This document shows positions 31,629 to 42,314 of a stretch of 64,000 nt of DNA, piece after piece. Each line of letters starts with the position of its first letter. Position 1 is the first letter of the stretch. Made by a program: the position numbers and the translations under genes. The notes under the pieces were generated by a model, which was given only the letters and a program-made list of their open reading frames with translations, did no database searches and was not told the DNA's origin. The stretch is from Forficula auricularia (taxonomy: Eukaryota; Arthropoda; Insecta; Dermaptera; Forficulidae): NCBI GenBank assembly GCA_024734495.1, contig JALMQS010000069.1, positions 1,562,216 through 1,626,215 of the forward strand. The letters run 5' to 3'.

Positions 31629-31860
31629 TATTGACTTAGCTAGGAAGTTCTCCTAGGGGGCAGCCGGTCAGCTGATTAGCTACCACAAAGTTTCAATTTC
31701 GGTAATCCGATTAGAGATCAACTAACTTTTTATTAGAATTGGAAAATTTTGAATGTAACGAAATAATTTAATAAGAAATATTACATAAGTGATGCCCCTC
31801 GTAATAATTGAGTTTAAATTTTTTGTAAGGGTGCTACCCCTCTTACCCACTCCTAACTAT

Positions 31861-32399
31861 TTTTTTTTGTTTTTGTGATTTTTTGATATTTGTTTGTTTT
31901 TGAAATTTTTTATTTTTAACTGTTTTGTTTTCGAATTCATTCTTATTTAACTTTTTTTATTTTATTTGTCTTTTTATATTCCTTATTATTTTTTTTTTTT
32001 TTTTTTACTTTACAATATATTTTATAGTCAATTAATTACGAATTATATTTCTCGTTCTAAATATCGAGTAATGGTCAAAGAGATAAACAGATCTCAGAGC
32101 AAAAAATCAATCTATCTATTTATCTATAACTACGCCTATGGTTTTTATATAAATTTGTGTACGTCAAAGGGTTAGGCTGTAATCATGAAATTTACTTGGA
32201 AACTCAGATAAACACTGGTCGAGAGCCCTAGTTATTCGATAAATAAAAAATCTCTCATAAAGAAAAATTTAGATTTTGTAATATGCTAAAAAAATCTCAT
32301 CTTATTTAATTAGCTCCGATCAATATTTCAGTAGCTAGAGAGAATTTTAATTTCAAAATTAAATAATTTTTTCTTGAGAAAATTAAACATAATTTTTAA
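31861..32399. other. unassigned T-rich sequence
   Basis: T-rich runs (31861-32010), then ordinary AT-rich sequence. No gene. Confidence 0.3.
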
Positions 32400-32588
32400 T
32401 TTAATTTTTAACCAAAATCTAATCAGTTCTTAATCTGGATATAAAATATCTAAATATAAAATTTGTTTTGATACTTTCAATGGTTTTTAAACTAGAGCAT
32501 CCACAAAATTTGGGAACACACTATACGCTCTCGAGGCAACTGACAAACATTTTGACAAAATAATTAATATCTTTTAAAATATAAATTT
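32400..32588 (+). repeat. interspersed repeat family R, fragment
   Basis: AACCAAAATCTAATCAGTTC and the following blocks match the centre of 20290-21080. Confidence 0.55.
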
Positions 32589-32730
32589 TAGTAATAAAAC
32601 AATTAACTAAAATTCCAAGGTGGGTTTCACATAAAATTTTTAATGTGAAACCCCCACCTTGCAATTTTACCTAATTTTTTTATTATTAAAAAATGTTTCA
32701 CCTTGAACCAACACCTATCTCCTTGAAAGT
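32589..32730 (+). mobile_element. minimal hairpin retroposon (142 bp)
   Basis: A single hairpin (TAATAAAACAATTAACTAAA, ATTCCAAGGTGGGTTTCACA and the inverse) is followed by TTTCACCTTGAACCAACACC and TATCTCCTTGAAAGT. It is flanked by TATAAATTT (32580-32588 and 32731-32739). No hammerhead-like core remains, which shows that hairpin plus tail alone can be a unit. Confidence 0.7.
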
Positions 32731-32759
32731 TATAAATTTGTAGGCTAATAGTGCGCGAC

Positions 32760-32984
32760 TGAGGCGTCAAAATAAAAATTCTAAACAAAATGTTTATTGT
32801 TTAATAGAATTTTAAAAGAGAGGGCCTAGAGGTCCAAGGATCCGAGCCTTCAGGCTAGCAGCTTGTATCATCTTAGTAGCCTAGATGTCATAACTTGTTT
32901 AATTTACTATTTTAGTTGTTGAAGAAGTCCAAATGAAATTGACTAAACGTTGGGCAACGATTGATAGATTACACAGGCCGACAA
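32760..32984 (+). other. decayed GTCGAC-type hammerhead-like remnant
   Basis: At about 32916-32960: TTGAAGA, an extra A, GTCC...GAC, TAAACGTTGG. It resembles the 4766-4800 motif, but GAAAC has become TAAAC. No inverted partner nearby. Confidence 0.3.
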
Positions 32985-33740
32985 ATTTTTTTTCCTTGTC
33001 CTAAGATTTATTTCATGATTTTTCTATTCAGTGTGCATCAAAATAAAGGAAAAATATCTATATTCCATATAAAGTTTGCTTTTGAAGTGGTTATCATAAT
33101 AATAAACGACGAAAAAAGTCATTTTGACCTATTTTCAAGTCCCATTAGATATTTGACAGCAATATTTGAAATCAAAATATTTTGTTGATGTAATAGCATA
33201 TAGATTCCTTAACTTTTAAGGAGTTCGGTGTTGGTTCTAGGTGAAACATTTTAATATAATAATAAAACTAAGATACGAGGTAGGTTTTTTTTTGTGAAAC
33301 CTACCTCGTATCTTAGATTTTTATTATTATATAGATTCCTTTTTGGTTTTTAAAATTACCACTTGTTTTTAGCTCAATTAGAATTCGAGTTATAACTAAA
33401 AAACTAAAACTACGTGATTAAAAGCATAATAAACATAGATAAAAACATAAGGTCTTAATTTTTTAGTTATAATTCGAGTTCTAATTGAGCTAAAAACAAG
33501 TGGTAATTTGAAAATCAAAGAGGAAGCTGTTTTCTATTACGTCAACACATATATTTTGATTTCAAATATTGCTGTTTAATATCTAATGGGACTCGAAAAT
33601 AAGTCAAAATGGCCTTTTTCGTCGTTTATTATTATTATAACCACTACAAAAGCAAATTTAAAAAAAAATCAAATTTTCCCTTCATTTTTTACGTAAAAGG
33701 AACACAAATTTGATATTTAAAACTTTAGGACAAAAATTGT
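32985..33740. repeat. large palindrome containing a smaller palindrome
   Basis: Outer arms 33056-33200 and about 33515-33660 pair (for example CAAATATTGCTGT). Inner arms 33342-33420 and 33440-33512 pair around AGCTCAATTAGAATTCGAG. A 118-bp retroposon at 33211-33328 interrupts the left side only. The right side shows the uninterrupted state. Confidence 0.75.
33211..33328 (-). mobile_element. minimal hairpin retroposon (118 bp)
   Basis: Flanked by the 13-bp direct repeat ATATAGATTCCTT (33198-33210 and 33329-33341). On the minus strand it is a hairpin (AAGATACGAGGTAGGTTTCA-type arms) and then TTTCACCTAGAACCAACACC, GAACTCCTTAAAAGTT. The opposite arm of the host palindrome lacks it, so the empty site is known. 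Confidence 0.8.
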
Positions 33741-34371
33741 GTTGACCGGTGTTATTTAATTTAATTTTTTTTCTAAATACTTGAGAAAATTTCAACGATC
33801 TTAAAATAGCTGTGGACACAAACCAAATTAAATTTTTTCAAAGTTTTTCTTTCGACATAGATTGAAGATAAAAAGCTAAATCTTCAAATGTGTAAAGAAA
33901 AACAAAGACAGTTGAGAGGTTTATATATAGATCAATTATCCTCCCAATAGGCAACTTAAGTGCCCGCTTATTTTGGACTTAAAGAAAATTTAACTCTCCA
34001 TTTCTATTTCAAGTACTTCTTGGCTATGTTCTCTTGTGTAAGTGGGAGGAAAAGTGTTTTCCGCCGCAAGATGATCTTTGATAAGAATATCATAAGGAAA
34101 TTGGAGGGCAAGGGTTAATTAAAAGAACGTGTAAAAAATTCATTCGATATTTAAATTTAAAACATCTTACAAGGAGAGAAAAAACAAGGCCATGAATTTG
34201 TTAGATGGTTAACTGCGCGTTGGGGAATTCCAGAAAGCTCGGGCGGAAATTCAATTTACCAAAGCAGGAATTATTATTAGACACTTTATAAGATTGATAC
34301 AAAAAAAGCTATGAATATAAATTCTTAAGGTAGTACAACTACCCTTTGTAAAGAATATAAAGAAAAATAAT
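33741..34371. other. unassigned AT-rich sequence
   Basis: No gene or element recognised. Confidence 0.3.
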
Positions 34372-35890
34372 TTTTAACCGATTTCAAAAAATGAGGAGGT
34401 TCTCAATTCGACTGAATTTTTTTTTGTGTCTATGTTACCTCATATCTTCGCCAATTGTAAACCGATTTTGATGATTTTTTGCATTGGGTTCAGTCTAGTT
34501 TCCGATTGGTAAAAATATAAATTTCATTGGTATTGGATCTTTTTTGTTATGTTTGTTCAGGCATAACTTCTTTGTTTATGAACCGATTTTAATCATTCTT
34601 TCTGCGTTTGGATCAGTATAGCTCCAAGATAGTCAAGATACCTATTTATTTATTTATTTATTTATTTAATTATTGTATGTTCAGCGAGAACTTTTAGCCA
34701 CGTGGACCGATTTCGACGAATCTTTTTTTATTGGAAAGGAAGGGTACCTTAAGAGTGGTCCCATATTAATTAGGTCAAGTTCTGATGATATGATCGTAAA
34801 TAACGTAAATCTCCAATTCTTATGAGCAAATAATCGAGATTATAATAAATTAAATCTTTTATAGAAAAAAATCTTAAAACATTCATTTAAAAACCCGCTA
34901 ACATTTTGAGATAATTTCTCTATTTATGAATTGAATTTTATTATCATTTTCTGGAATGGAATTGAAGATGAGGAAATTGATTGGATTATGGAATTGAAAT
35001 AATTATCGGAAAAGAGGTTTTTTTATTTAATTAGTTTTTTCCTCTTATTAAAAACAAGGACTAAAAGATGATCAAGGACAGTCGATGGTGGAGAAATAAT
35101 CTCCGGAATCGAAGCTCAAAAACAATGTATGCATAAATTCATGTAAAATAATTGGTTTTATTTAATTATCATTTTCTGAATTGGGTTGAGGGAGGATCGA
35201 ATGATATTGGGAGAATATGGAATTGGAATAATTATCGGAAAAGAGGTTTTTTCTCTTATTAAAACAAGGACTACAAGATGATCAAGGACAGTCGATGGTG
35301 GAGAAGTAATCTTCGGAATCGAAGCTCAAAAACAATGTATGCATAAATTCATGTAAAATAATTCTTTTTAAAAATTATCATTTTCTGAATCATTCGCCCG
35401 ACGCTTTCTCTTACGAGATGCATTCAAGGTATTATATTAAGTCACTATTAATAACATCACTAAAAAGAGAAAAATAAAAATAATTTTTATAAAAATAAAA
35501 AATAAAACCGACTTCAAAAAAACTAAATGCAAAAAATAAAATAATAACTCAAAAATAAAATAAAATGCATGAAAGGTATAAAATAATTATCTAATTTAGT
35601 TACAACTACTATAAACGACGAAATATTAACATGAAATCACTTTTTGAAGTCGGTGCTAAACAAACTATATAAACGAGCGTACCTGCCAAACGTACTAATT
35701 AAGATCCGTTGAGTTCGATTAATAAAATGTATATTTTTGGCACCGACTTCAAAAAGTGATTTCTTGTTAATATTTCGTCGTTTAGTTGTAACTAAATTAG
35801 ATAATTATTTTATACCTTTTAGTGCATTTTATTTTATTTTTTGCATTTAGTTTTTTGAAGTCTGTTTTATTTTTTTATAAAAATTATTTT
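34372..35890 (-). mobile_element. palindromic CCGACTTCAAAA repeat, copy 2
   Basis: Inverted relative to 6457-8489. It begins AACCGATTTCAAAAAATGAG and ends with the paired arms at 35505-35870 around CAAACTATATAAACGAGC. It is split at about 34798-35437 by other repeats (see the tandem unit entry). Contains an ATTT microsatellite at 34645-34670. Confidence 0.6.
34920..35400 (+). repeat. tandem ~230-bp units, inverted copy at 60100-60270
   Basis: Two units share ATAATTATCGGAAAAGAGG, GATCAAGGACAGTCGATGG, TGGAGAA and ATAAATTCATGTAAAATAAT. A single inverted unit with an A-run (plus-strand T-run 60042-60069) is at 60042-60270. The run suggests a retroposed family. The unit has a GGAGA...TCTCC hairpin but no CTGATGA core. 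Confidence 0.6.
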
Positions 35891-35894
35891 TATA

Positions 35895-36090
35895 GGTAAT
35901 AGAAAAAAAACTGCAACGGATCGTTGCTAGATTTTATCCAAAGTCATTTGAAATATTAATATGTTTATTCCTTTATTAATAATCAGATATCACTGGCTAT
36001 TTGTAGTCCATGTTGACGATGGATTTTTATTTAATACTAGAAGAATAACCTTATTAGTTATTACATTTCTTTTTTGATGTTTTGACCATG
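35895..36090 (-). repeat. interspersed repeat, matches 18530-18770 inverted
   Basis: CTGCAACGGATCGTTGCTAG and the following sequence match the reverse complement of 18530-18770. Single unit. Confidence 0.55.
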
Positions 36091-36688
36091 AGATTAATTA
36101 AACCAAACAAATGAAAAATTTTAAAGAATTAAAAAAAAACTACTATCTTACTCTAGGGGAGTGCTTCTTAAACTTTTTTTAATTGGCAACCCCATTTTGA
36201 CTGAAAAGTCATTGTTGCCCTATGTTTCGCTACACTAAAATTCAGTTTGGCGTACCCATAGTTTAAGAAACCCTCCTCTAGGGTAAAGATACTTTAAGCT
36301 ATAAATTTACTAAAAACATTATAAAACCTTTTTTATGGTCCTCAAAGTATTTAATTAGAATATTAAATTTCATCAAAATTGGTTAAGTTATTTTCAAAAT
36401 ATTTAGAAACAACTAAAAAAGTATGAATGTTTGTGGGCCGATATGTACCAAAAACTAATCAGCGCTTCATTTTGTTAAAATAATGATAGGTTTTCAATTT
36501 CATTTCAATCGGGGAACGTTGTAGAAAAAATCGACCACAACTACATATATTATATCTATATCCATTCGCACGAAGTAAATGAAAAAGTCGCACTTTTTAG
36601 CTTCTGGCTGAGACCCCTTGTTATTTTTGGAAAAACCCGTCAAGTGCTAAAATTCAACCTAAATGAATACTACAATTTGTGACTTTGA
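36091..36688. other. unassigned AT-rich sequence
   Basis: No gene. Short blocks (TTGTTAAAATAATG...CAATTTCATTTCAATCG) resemble the region near 27450-27490. Confidence 0.3.
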
Positions 36689-37036
36689 AACTAGTCCAGG
36701 GGTCTCCAACCTTTTGGCTTACACTGGCCGCATTTGAAGAAAAATCAAATGCCTCGGGCCGGATATAAAATATACTAATTCTATTGATATTTCTCAATAA
36801 AAAAAAAAATAGTTAATAATGTAGAATAAATTTCCTCCAGAAAATTGTTTTTAAATCATTTTGCACTTAAAAAGTTTTAATTACTAAATGTTTCTAGTTC
36901 AGTGATAAACGTTTTTTATAAATTGTTGCTATATATATGTATGTGTGTGATTGTAATGAATTGTGTGATATATCTATATTGAAAGATTTAAGAATGAATG
37001 TTTCATGTGAAATGACGAATTCCGGTTCTTGAACGA

Positions 37037-37087
37037 GATAACTACTGAGGATGGTCGACCAGTGGTGACCGAAACTGTATAGTTATC
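37037..37087 (+). ncRNA. hammerhead-like motif with perfect helix I
   Basis: Helix I: GATAACTA (37037-37044) with TAGTTATC (37080-37087), 8 perfect pairs. CTGAGGA is at 37045-37051, the extra T at 37052, helix II GGTC/GACC at 37053-37056 and 37067-37070, GAA at 37071-37073, ACTGT at 37074-37078 as minimal helix III, and GTA with A37079 at the cleavage position. All core bases fit a type I hammerhead except the extra T. No inverted partner is seen, so this is a single-core copy. Confidence 0.5.
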
Positions 37088-37645
37088 AATTAAATAATTC
37101 AAATAGTTATTAAAATTATTGTTTTATTATATTTGTGACAAAACCAACCCTTCAATTTAACAAAACATTAATTACTAAAATAATAAATGTATTAAATATG
37201 AGATTAAGAATGGTTTTTAAATATTCGAAACTTCATTCTTTTTTTACCTGAGCTTATAACTTTGTTTTAATGAATTTTGCTCTTGAAAATATCTTTGTGT
37301 ACCTTATATAAATTCATATTTCCAAAAGTGAATAAAAGTATTGTGAAGCCAGGAATATTTGTTTCTGGTTAGATAATTTTTATAGAATTTTAATCAAGAG
37401 AGATTATTAATTTTTTTTTTCAGTTTATTCAGAAAGTTTGCAGGTAAAATATTTATACCTATATCTAATAAAAATAGAGTCAAAATATGCCACAATTGCC
37501 ATTATTTTTTCCGAAATCTTGAGATATTTTTTCACATAATAAAATTGAGAAATTTTCCCTTTTATTCTTCGAGAAACTTTTGGGATGATTTTCAAATTTC
37601 TTCTTATTTTAGAGAAAAAAATATCATATTGTATCATTCCAGTAA

Positions 37646-37720
<75 letters not shown>
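37646..37720. repeat. TA microsatellite
   Basis: About 37 TA dinucleotides in a row. Another TA run (40542-40586) lies beyond the LTR-like element, so the insertion may have landed in the microsatellite. Confidence 0.95.
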
Positions 37721-37721
<1 letters not shown>

Positions 37722-37724
<3 letters not shown>

Positions 37725-40538
37725 GACGATGCTGGCGTCTAATTTTATTTTTTTGGTTTTGTAATCTCAATATCTGAATTAATCATAACAATGTATAATT
37801 AAAATTGTAAGTTACTTTTAAGATGAATGAAATTCATAATTTGGCAAATTGATTGCCGTGGACAGTAAGCAGACGGCCTCTAGCGGTGATAAACTGATTA
37901 GCCTAAAATTAGCATTGATTGATGGCGCCCTCAATGTGTTAGTGAGTAATTAGAGCCACGTGCTGGGTCAAGTTGACCGGGTCAGCGGAAACGATCGCTC
38001 TCTTGTATGTTGGCCGCCAAAGTGATAACACCTCAGTCTTAATAGTCCCAGTGAATTCCATGTGTTAGCAAAAATCTTTGTGCATCCACCTAATCTTATT
38101 ACAATTAGGGTTTGTGAATGTGTCCGTGCACCTGTTGAGTGTGATTCTACAGAGGGAAAAGAATATTTGCCACATTTACCGGCAAAATTAGGACGTCGAT
38201 GCACACCGACATCTTTGGCGTGGGGTCCATAGACACGTGCCCATCACTCATGGAAGCAACAGCTAAGTAAAACATTGAAGTGAATTCAACTGAATTATCA
38301 AACTCCCTACGAACTTGTTTTTTCAATATACAATCGAGCATAAATTCGCTACCGGTTCGAGACAATATCCAACGCGAACCAAGGTCCACGCGTAGCGTCA
38401 TATCTAACTCTCTGATGTCCCATTCAATTTTGTAAAAACTCTTGAACTTAAACGCTTAAAATATTTAGAATTAACAATTTAAAAATAAATTTTTATGAAT
38501 TTTTCACTGAATTATAATTAACTTTAAGTTTAAATAATTAATTAAAGCAAACACTTTCAATTCTCCCGGTCATCTCAAACAGTAATTAATCACATTAAAT
38601 TAAAGAAAAATCCAACCTTAAATTCAAGTAAGTTAACTGCAATAAAACATTCGAAAAAAAAATTAAATTAAAACAAAACTTTGAATTAAAAGCAATAATT
38701 TAATATTTAAATTAAATTAGCTGGTAATTGAAAATTACGAAAAGAAAGATGGCGGACCCACGCTGTGTCATGTGATCAGAATATTGAAAACCGCGGGAGG
38801 AACGAAATTCTGAGAATTGTCACTGAACTATTAGCAAAGAAAAGTAAACAAATCAAGTTTAACTTATATTAAATGTATAGTTCCCAAATGGGTCGGTAAT
38901 ATCCGAATCAGTTGACAATTCCATTTCTATAGAACCTACCTTGTGGCTAAGAAAATAGTGACACAAAACACAGACAAAATTCCGATCCACTCTTTACAAT
39001 AAATTTAAACCAATACCAGTTATTCATAAAACGTTTAAAGTAAATAATCACCATAATTGTTTAGCGGATGTGTTGTTGCAGGTAATTACAAAATTATAAT
39101 AAAACATTTATAGGAAAAATTTACATTAAAATTCCAATTAATAATATTATAAGAAACATATGATTATGACCAAAAGGTTGAAATTGTTCAATTTAATTAA
39201 TTCCATTAAGATTTGTGTGAAAATTTGAAAGAGTTAAACACCTGATCGAATTGTAATCAGGAAGTATATTTGACGTCAAATGAATCAGGGAAGCGAGTGA
39301 CATCTGTCAAAACAAATAGTATTTGACAACTGTCAAAAAAACATGTAAATAAACAAACCATGTCATTAACATTAATGAATGGTTAAATCAAATAAACCAA
39401 AACTAAATAATTACATATAGATTAAATTAACTGATAAAGACTGCTAATTGCATATAATTAGATAATAAAACTATTTATACCAAATTTAAAAAATTAAATA
39501 AAACTAAATATTATAACTCACCTGTCAAAATTTGACTGAAGGAATTAGGGCTTTTGAATATTAATTTTTATTAATACTGACTTCCCAATTAATTATTTTC
39601 TCAAGTGAACAATCAATTCCGTACAGTTTTGATTAATTTAATAGTGATAATTAATTTGAATAAATTATTTTATATAAAATTTAAATTTCCAGTCAATTGG
39701 GTTGTACCAATCGATAATTCATTGTTTACATTTAATTAATGTATTATTAGAACCAATTTTGAATAGATTGTTTACAATAACATTTTAACTTCAATTCTTG
39801 ATTTTTCTCAAGTGAAGAATTAATTGTTCACAATTAAAATATCGTGATAAATTATTTCATTATTGTTATTGTTAATTATAATTACTTACCTTAAATTACC
39901 GACAAACTTATAATTGATAACTTTTGTTTACAAGGTAAACTTAGTAAAGTCACAATTTCAATTATTATAAATAAACAATATTTTTAATATAAACAAATTC
40001 CAGTTATTTGAATTGAATTAATTTACCTGGTTCTATTATCAATCCGTCTATAGACAATAAGATTTTTTTCTCTCTTTTCAGCTTCCAATTCCAGGTAACT
40101 GATCACTCCAGTCCGTTTTACCCTCAATTATAAGGAAAATTTTCTACCAGGTTAATTTTTAATTAAATTTTTAAGTATCTGTTCCATAAGGTACTTCCCT
40201 GTGCAGCATCTTTAGCCTCATCAATATTTCACTTAAGTAACAGGGGGCCAGCATAATAGCACATCCTTTAGACCGACAAGGCGCAACCCAGCAAGCAGAT
40301 AAGATGTAATAACACCTTTAAATTCAGCATTGCGCCTTTTAATACTGTTTATAGAGTGTCTAAGCATAGTAGATTATCTCTAGTACACCCTGCTCGTAAA
40401 GCCATTTTGTTGCAACCTACTCAATGTTGTCTCATCTTCAATATTGAGGGGAGAAGTGCAAGGAGTAGCTTGGTTAGAGCGCAAACTGGACGAAGTAAAA
40501 TAAACAATAAATTATTTTACAAGTCCAGGTTTGTCACA
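37722..40538 (-). mobile_element. LTR-type or TIR element of unclear class
   Basis: Bounded by TGTGACGATGCTGG and CCAGGTTTGTCACA within TA repeats, so it has TG...CA ends and a short terminal inverted repeat. One end (about 40200-40538) is denser in G+C and LTR-like. A minus-strand frame at 38147-38401 may be a BEL/Pao protease relic. The 38430-40080 interior is AT-rich and noncoding. No pair of long direct repeats is seen, so it is a solo or rearranged element at best. Confidence 0.4.
38147..38401 (-). pseudogene. possible BEL/Pao-type polyprotein fragment
   Basis: 84-residue frame: WILSRTGSEFMLDCILKK resembles a decayed aspartic-protease segment (expected around D-x-GS), and CIDVLILPVNVANILFP resembles the downstream VDALVLP-type stretch of Pao polyproteins. 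The catalytic DSG is not intact. An overlapping frame (37968-38204) has no similarity I know. Assignment tentative. Confidence 0.3.
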
Positions 40539-40549
40539 ATATATATTAT

Positions 40550-40590
<41 letters not shown>

Positions 40591-41068
40591 ATTTTATTTT
40601 CTCTCTCCTAATGGCCTCGGAATGAATTCCATTGTAGCCAGTCTACCATGAGTTTATAAACTATCAAATAGTATCACAGACAATGAAAATAATAAATAAA
40701 TAAATAAAACAATAAATTAATAAATAAATAATAAATAATAAATAAATAAATAGAACAATAAATTAATAAATAAATAATGAAAAAATGTCACAAATAATAA
40801 AACATTCACAGCCAAAATATAAATTAAGTATAATAACTGTAGTTGTCAATTGTACTATAGCTTGATCTTATTTGCTAGGATAAACCTAATCAATGATTTG
40901 TATATTTCCGCTCTCTCAAAAGACAAAAAGATGCGTCAAATTCCATGGCCTCTGAACATTGTTGGCAATCAAGTAAGTATATAAAAATCTTAATGTTTCA
41001 AAGGAAGCTTATAAATTTATGTTGGGCCGCATTCATTGCAGTGCTGGGCCGCGGGTTGGACACCCCTC

Positions 41069-41599
41069 ATCTAGCCGAAGCCCTGGGATAAAATTTGATT
41101 CTGAATATCGAGAACAAATTCAATCTCTCCCATTTCTCTAAGAGTTTTATGTTCAATAAAGGGAGCCATCAAATAACTAAATCCACTATTAATACAGAAA
41201 AAAATATTTACCTTTTTAAAAAAAAATCTTGAATATCGAATAAAAAAACTCGCTTTTTCAACCAAACCAGAGAGGGCGGAACCGTAGGGTCAGGGGGTCA
41301 ACTGACCCCCTTGTGAATTGTCTACGGTGTCAAGGGAGTCAGCGGACCTCCTAAAGAAGAAATTTTTACACTAAAACAACTTTCTTGCCAAATTGTTGGT
41401 TGTAAAATTAATGTTATACTATTATCTGTTTGCGTTAACAAAACCTAAAAAAATTTAGTGTCTTAAGATCATATCCAATTTATTGAACATTAACTACCGG
41501 TTACCGGTAGTATTTTAATTAATTCTTTTTTTTTAATGAACAAAGGTTTTGTTTTCCTAGTTACATAAGTTTATTAGTCATATTTGTTAAGAATAATAA
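41069..41599. other. unassigned sequence
   Basis: Holds GGTCAGGGGGTCAACTGACC (41289-41308), a short imperfect inverted repeat, and CCGGTTACCGGTAG near 41498. No gene. Confidence 0.3.
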
Positions 41600-41610
41600 A
41601 AGTATATATT

Positions 41611-41848
41611 TTGAAGGAGACAATAAAGGAGTGTGTCTTCTGCTGGAATTATAAATTTTATTTATAACGAGACTATATATTAATTCCTGTGAATCAATTG
41701 TAATAGACTGATGAAGAGGGCAAAGCCCTCGAAACTATAGTCTCGTTATAAATAAATAAAATTTATAATTCAAGCACAAGACACACTCTCTTTATTGTCT
41801 CCTTCAATATATAAAAATTCTGTTACCTTCGGCACAAAACTTTCAATC
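41611..41848 (+). mobile_element. hairpin retroposon with best GTC hammerhead-like core
   Basis: 238 bp flanked by AAGTATATATT (41600-41610 and 41849-41859). The arms run from GAAGGAGACAATAAAGGAGT to the inverse ending at about 41808. The tail AAAATTCTGTTACCTTCGGC, ACAAAACTTTCAATC resembles the tail of the 55291 copy (CTCTCGGCAAAACAAAAACT). The core is on the plus strand only. The matching position of the left arm is not a core. Confidence 0.8.
41701..41750 (+). ncRNA. hammerhead-like motif, GTC cleavage type
   Basis: CTGATGA 41708-41714, extra A 41715, helix II GAGGGC-AAA-GCCCTC (41716-41730, six perfect pairs), GAA 41731-41733, helix III AC-TATA-GT (41734-41741), C41742 at the cleavage position (GTC). 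Helix I would pair TAATAGA (41701-41707) with TCGTTA (41743-41748) with one bulge. Apart from A41715 this meets the conserved hammerhead requirements. Confidence 0.5.
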
Positions 41849-41859
41849 AAGTATATATT

Positions 41860-42139
41860 ACAAATTAATTTCGTTTTTACTTTATTAACTTTCGAACCCA
41901 AACTCCGAGCATTATAACTACAAACAAAAATTGACTCTTATTCTCTCTGTTTTCAATAAAACCACAGCTACAAACTGCTTAAAAATGGGTTTAATTGTAC
42001 CAATTTGCTTCAAAATTTTCTGGGGGGTATTCCATAATTAGGCCTACATCACTTTCCAAGTTTTGACCCCCCTGGCCTAAGATCGTTCCGCCGTACTTGA
42101 ACCAACCTATATATATATAATTTAATTCTGGTATTTTAA
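41860..42139. other. unassigned sequence
   Basis: Nothing recognised except a small TA run. Confidence 0.3.
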
Positions 42140-42221
42140 ATTCTAAAGGTTGTTAATAAGTAAAAATATTTTTCTAGGTGGGTTTCACAAATAAAACAAA
42201 TATATGTTTTGAGTTTTTATC

Positions 42222-42263
42222 TCGATATATATTTCGGGTTATGAGCCCATCATCAGGAGTTAT
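42222..42263 (-). ncRNA. hammerhead-like motif
   Basis: The minus strand reads CTC, CTGATGA, extra T, GGG-CTCATAA-CCC, GAA, ATATATAT, C, GAG. Helix I is short (CTC/GAG). Helix II has three GC pairs. The plus-strand partner begins at 42287 and was cut by the Helitron-like element between the palindrome bases. Confidence 0.4.
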
Positions 42264-42314
42264 AAAAGAAAGTTTCTTTTGTAACTCCTGATGATGGGCT
42301 CATAACCTGAAATA

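Larger units (their letters stand above)
36697..41068 (+). mobile_element. hAT-like element, interrupted
   Basis: The left end CAGGGGTCTCCAACC and the right end GGGTTGGACACCCCTC are inverted. Flanks AACTAGTC (36689-36696) and ATCTAGCC (41069-41076) agree at 6 of 8 positions, compatible with an aged 8-bp duplication. The interior shares units with the copy at 1-1147 (37457-37645 and 40975-41068). A TA microsatellite and an LTR-like insertion (37722-40538) lie within. No transposase is recognisable. Confidence 0.5.

Noticed and set aside
34920..35400. GGAGA...TCTCC hairpin as another hammerhead-like core
   Set aside because: The CTGANGA box and the palindrome after GAA are missing; only the hairpin is similar.
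37545..37742. Frame ending in Tyr-Ile repeats
   Set aside because: It is the translation of the TA microsatellite and repeat flank, not a gene.
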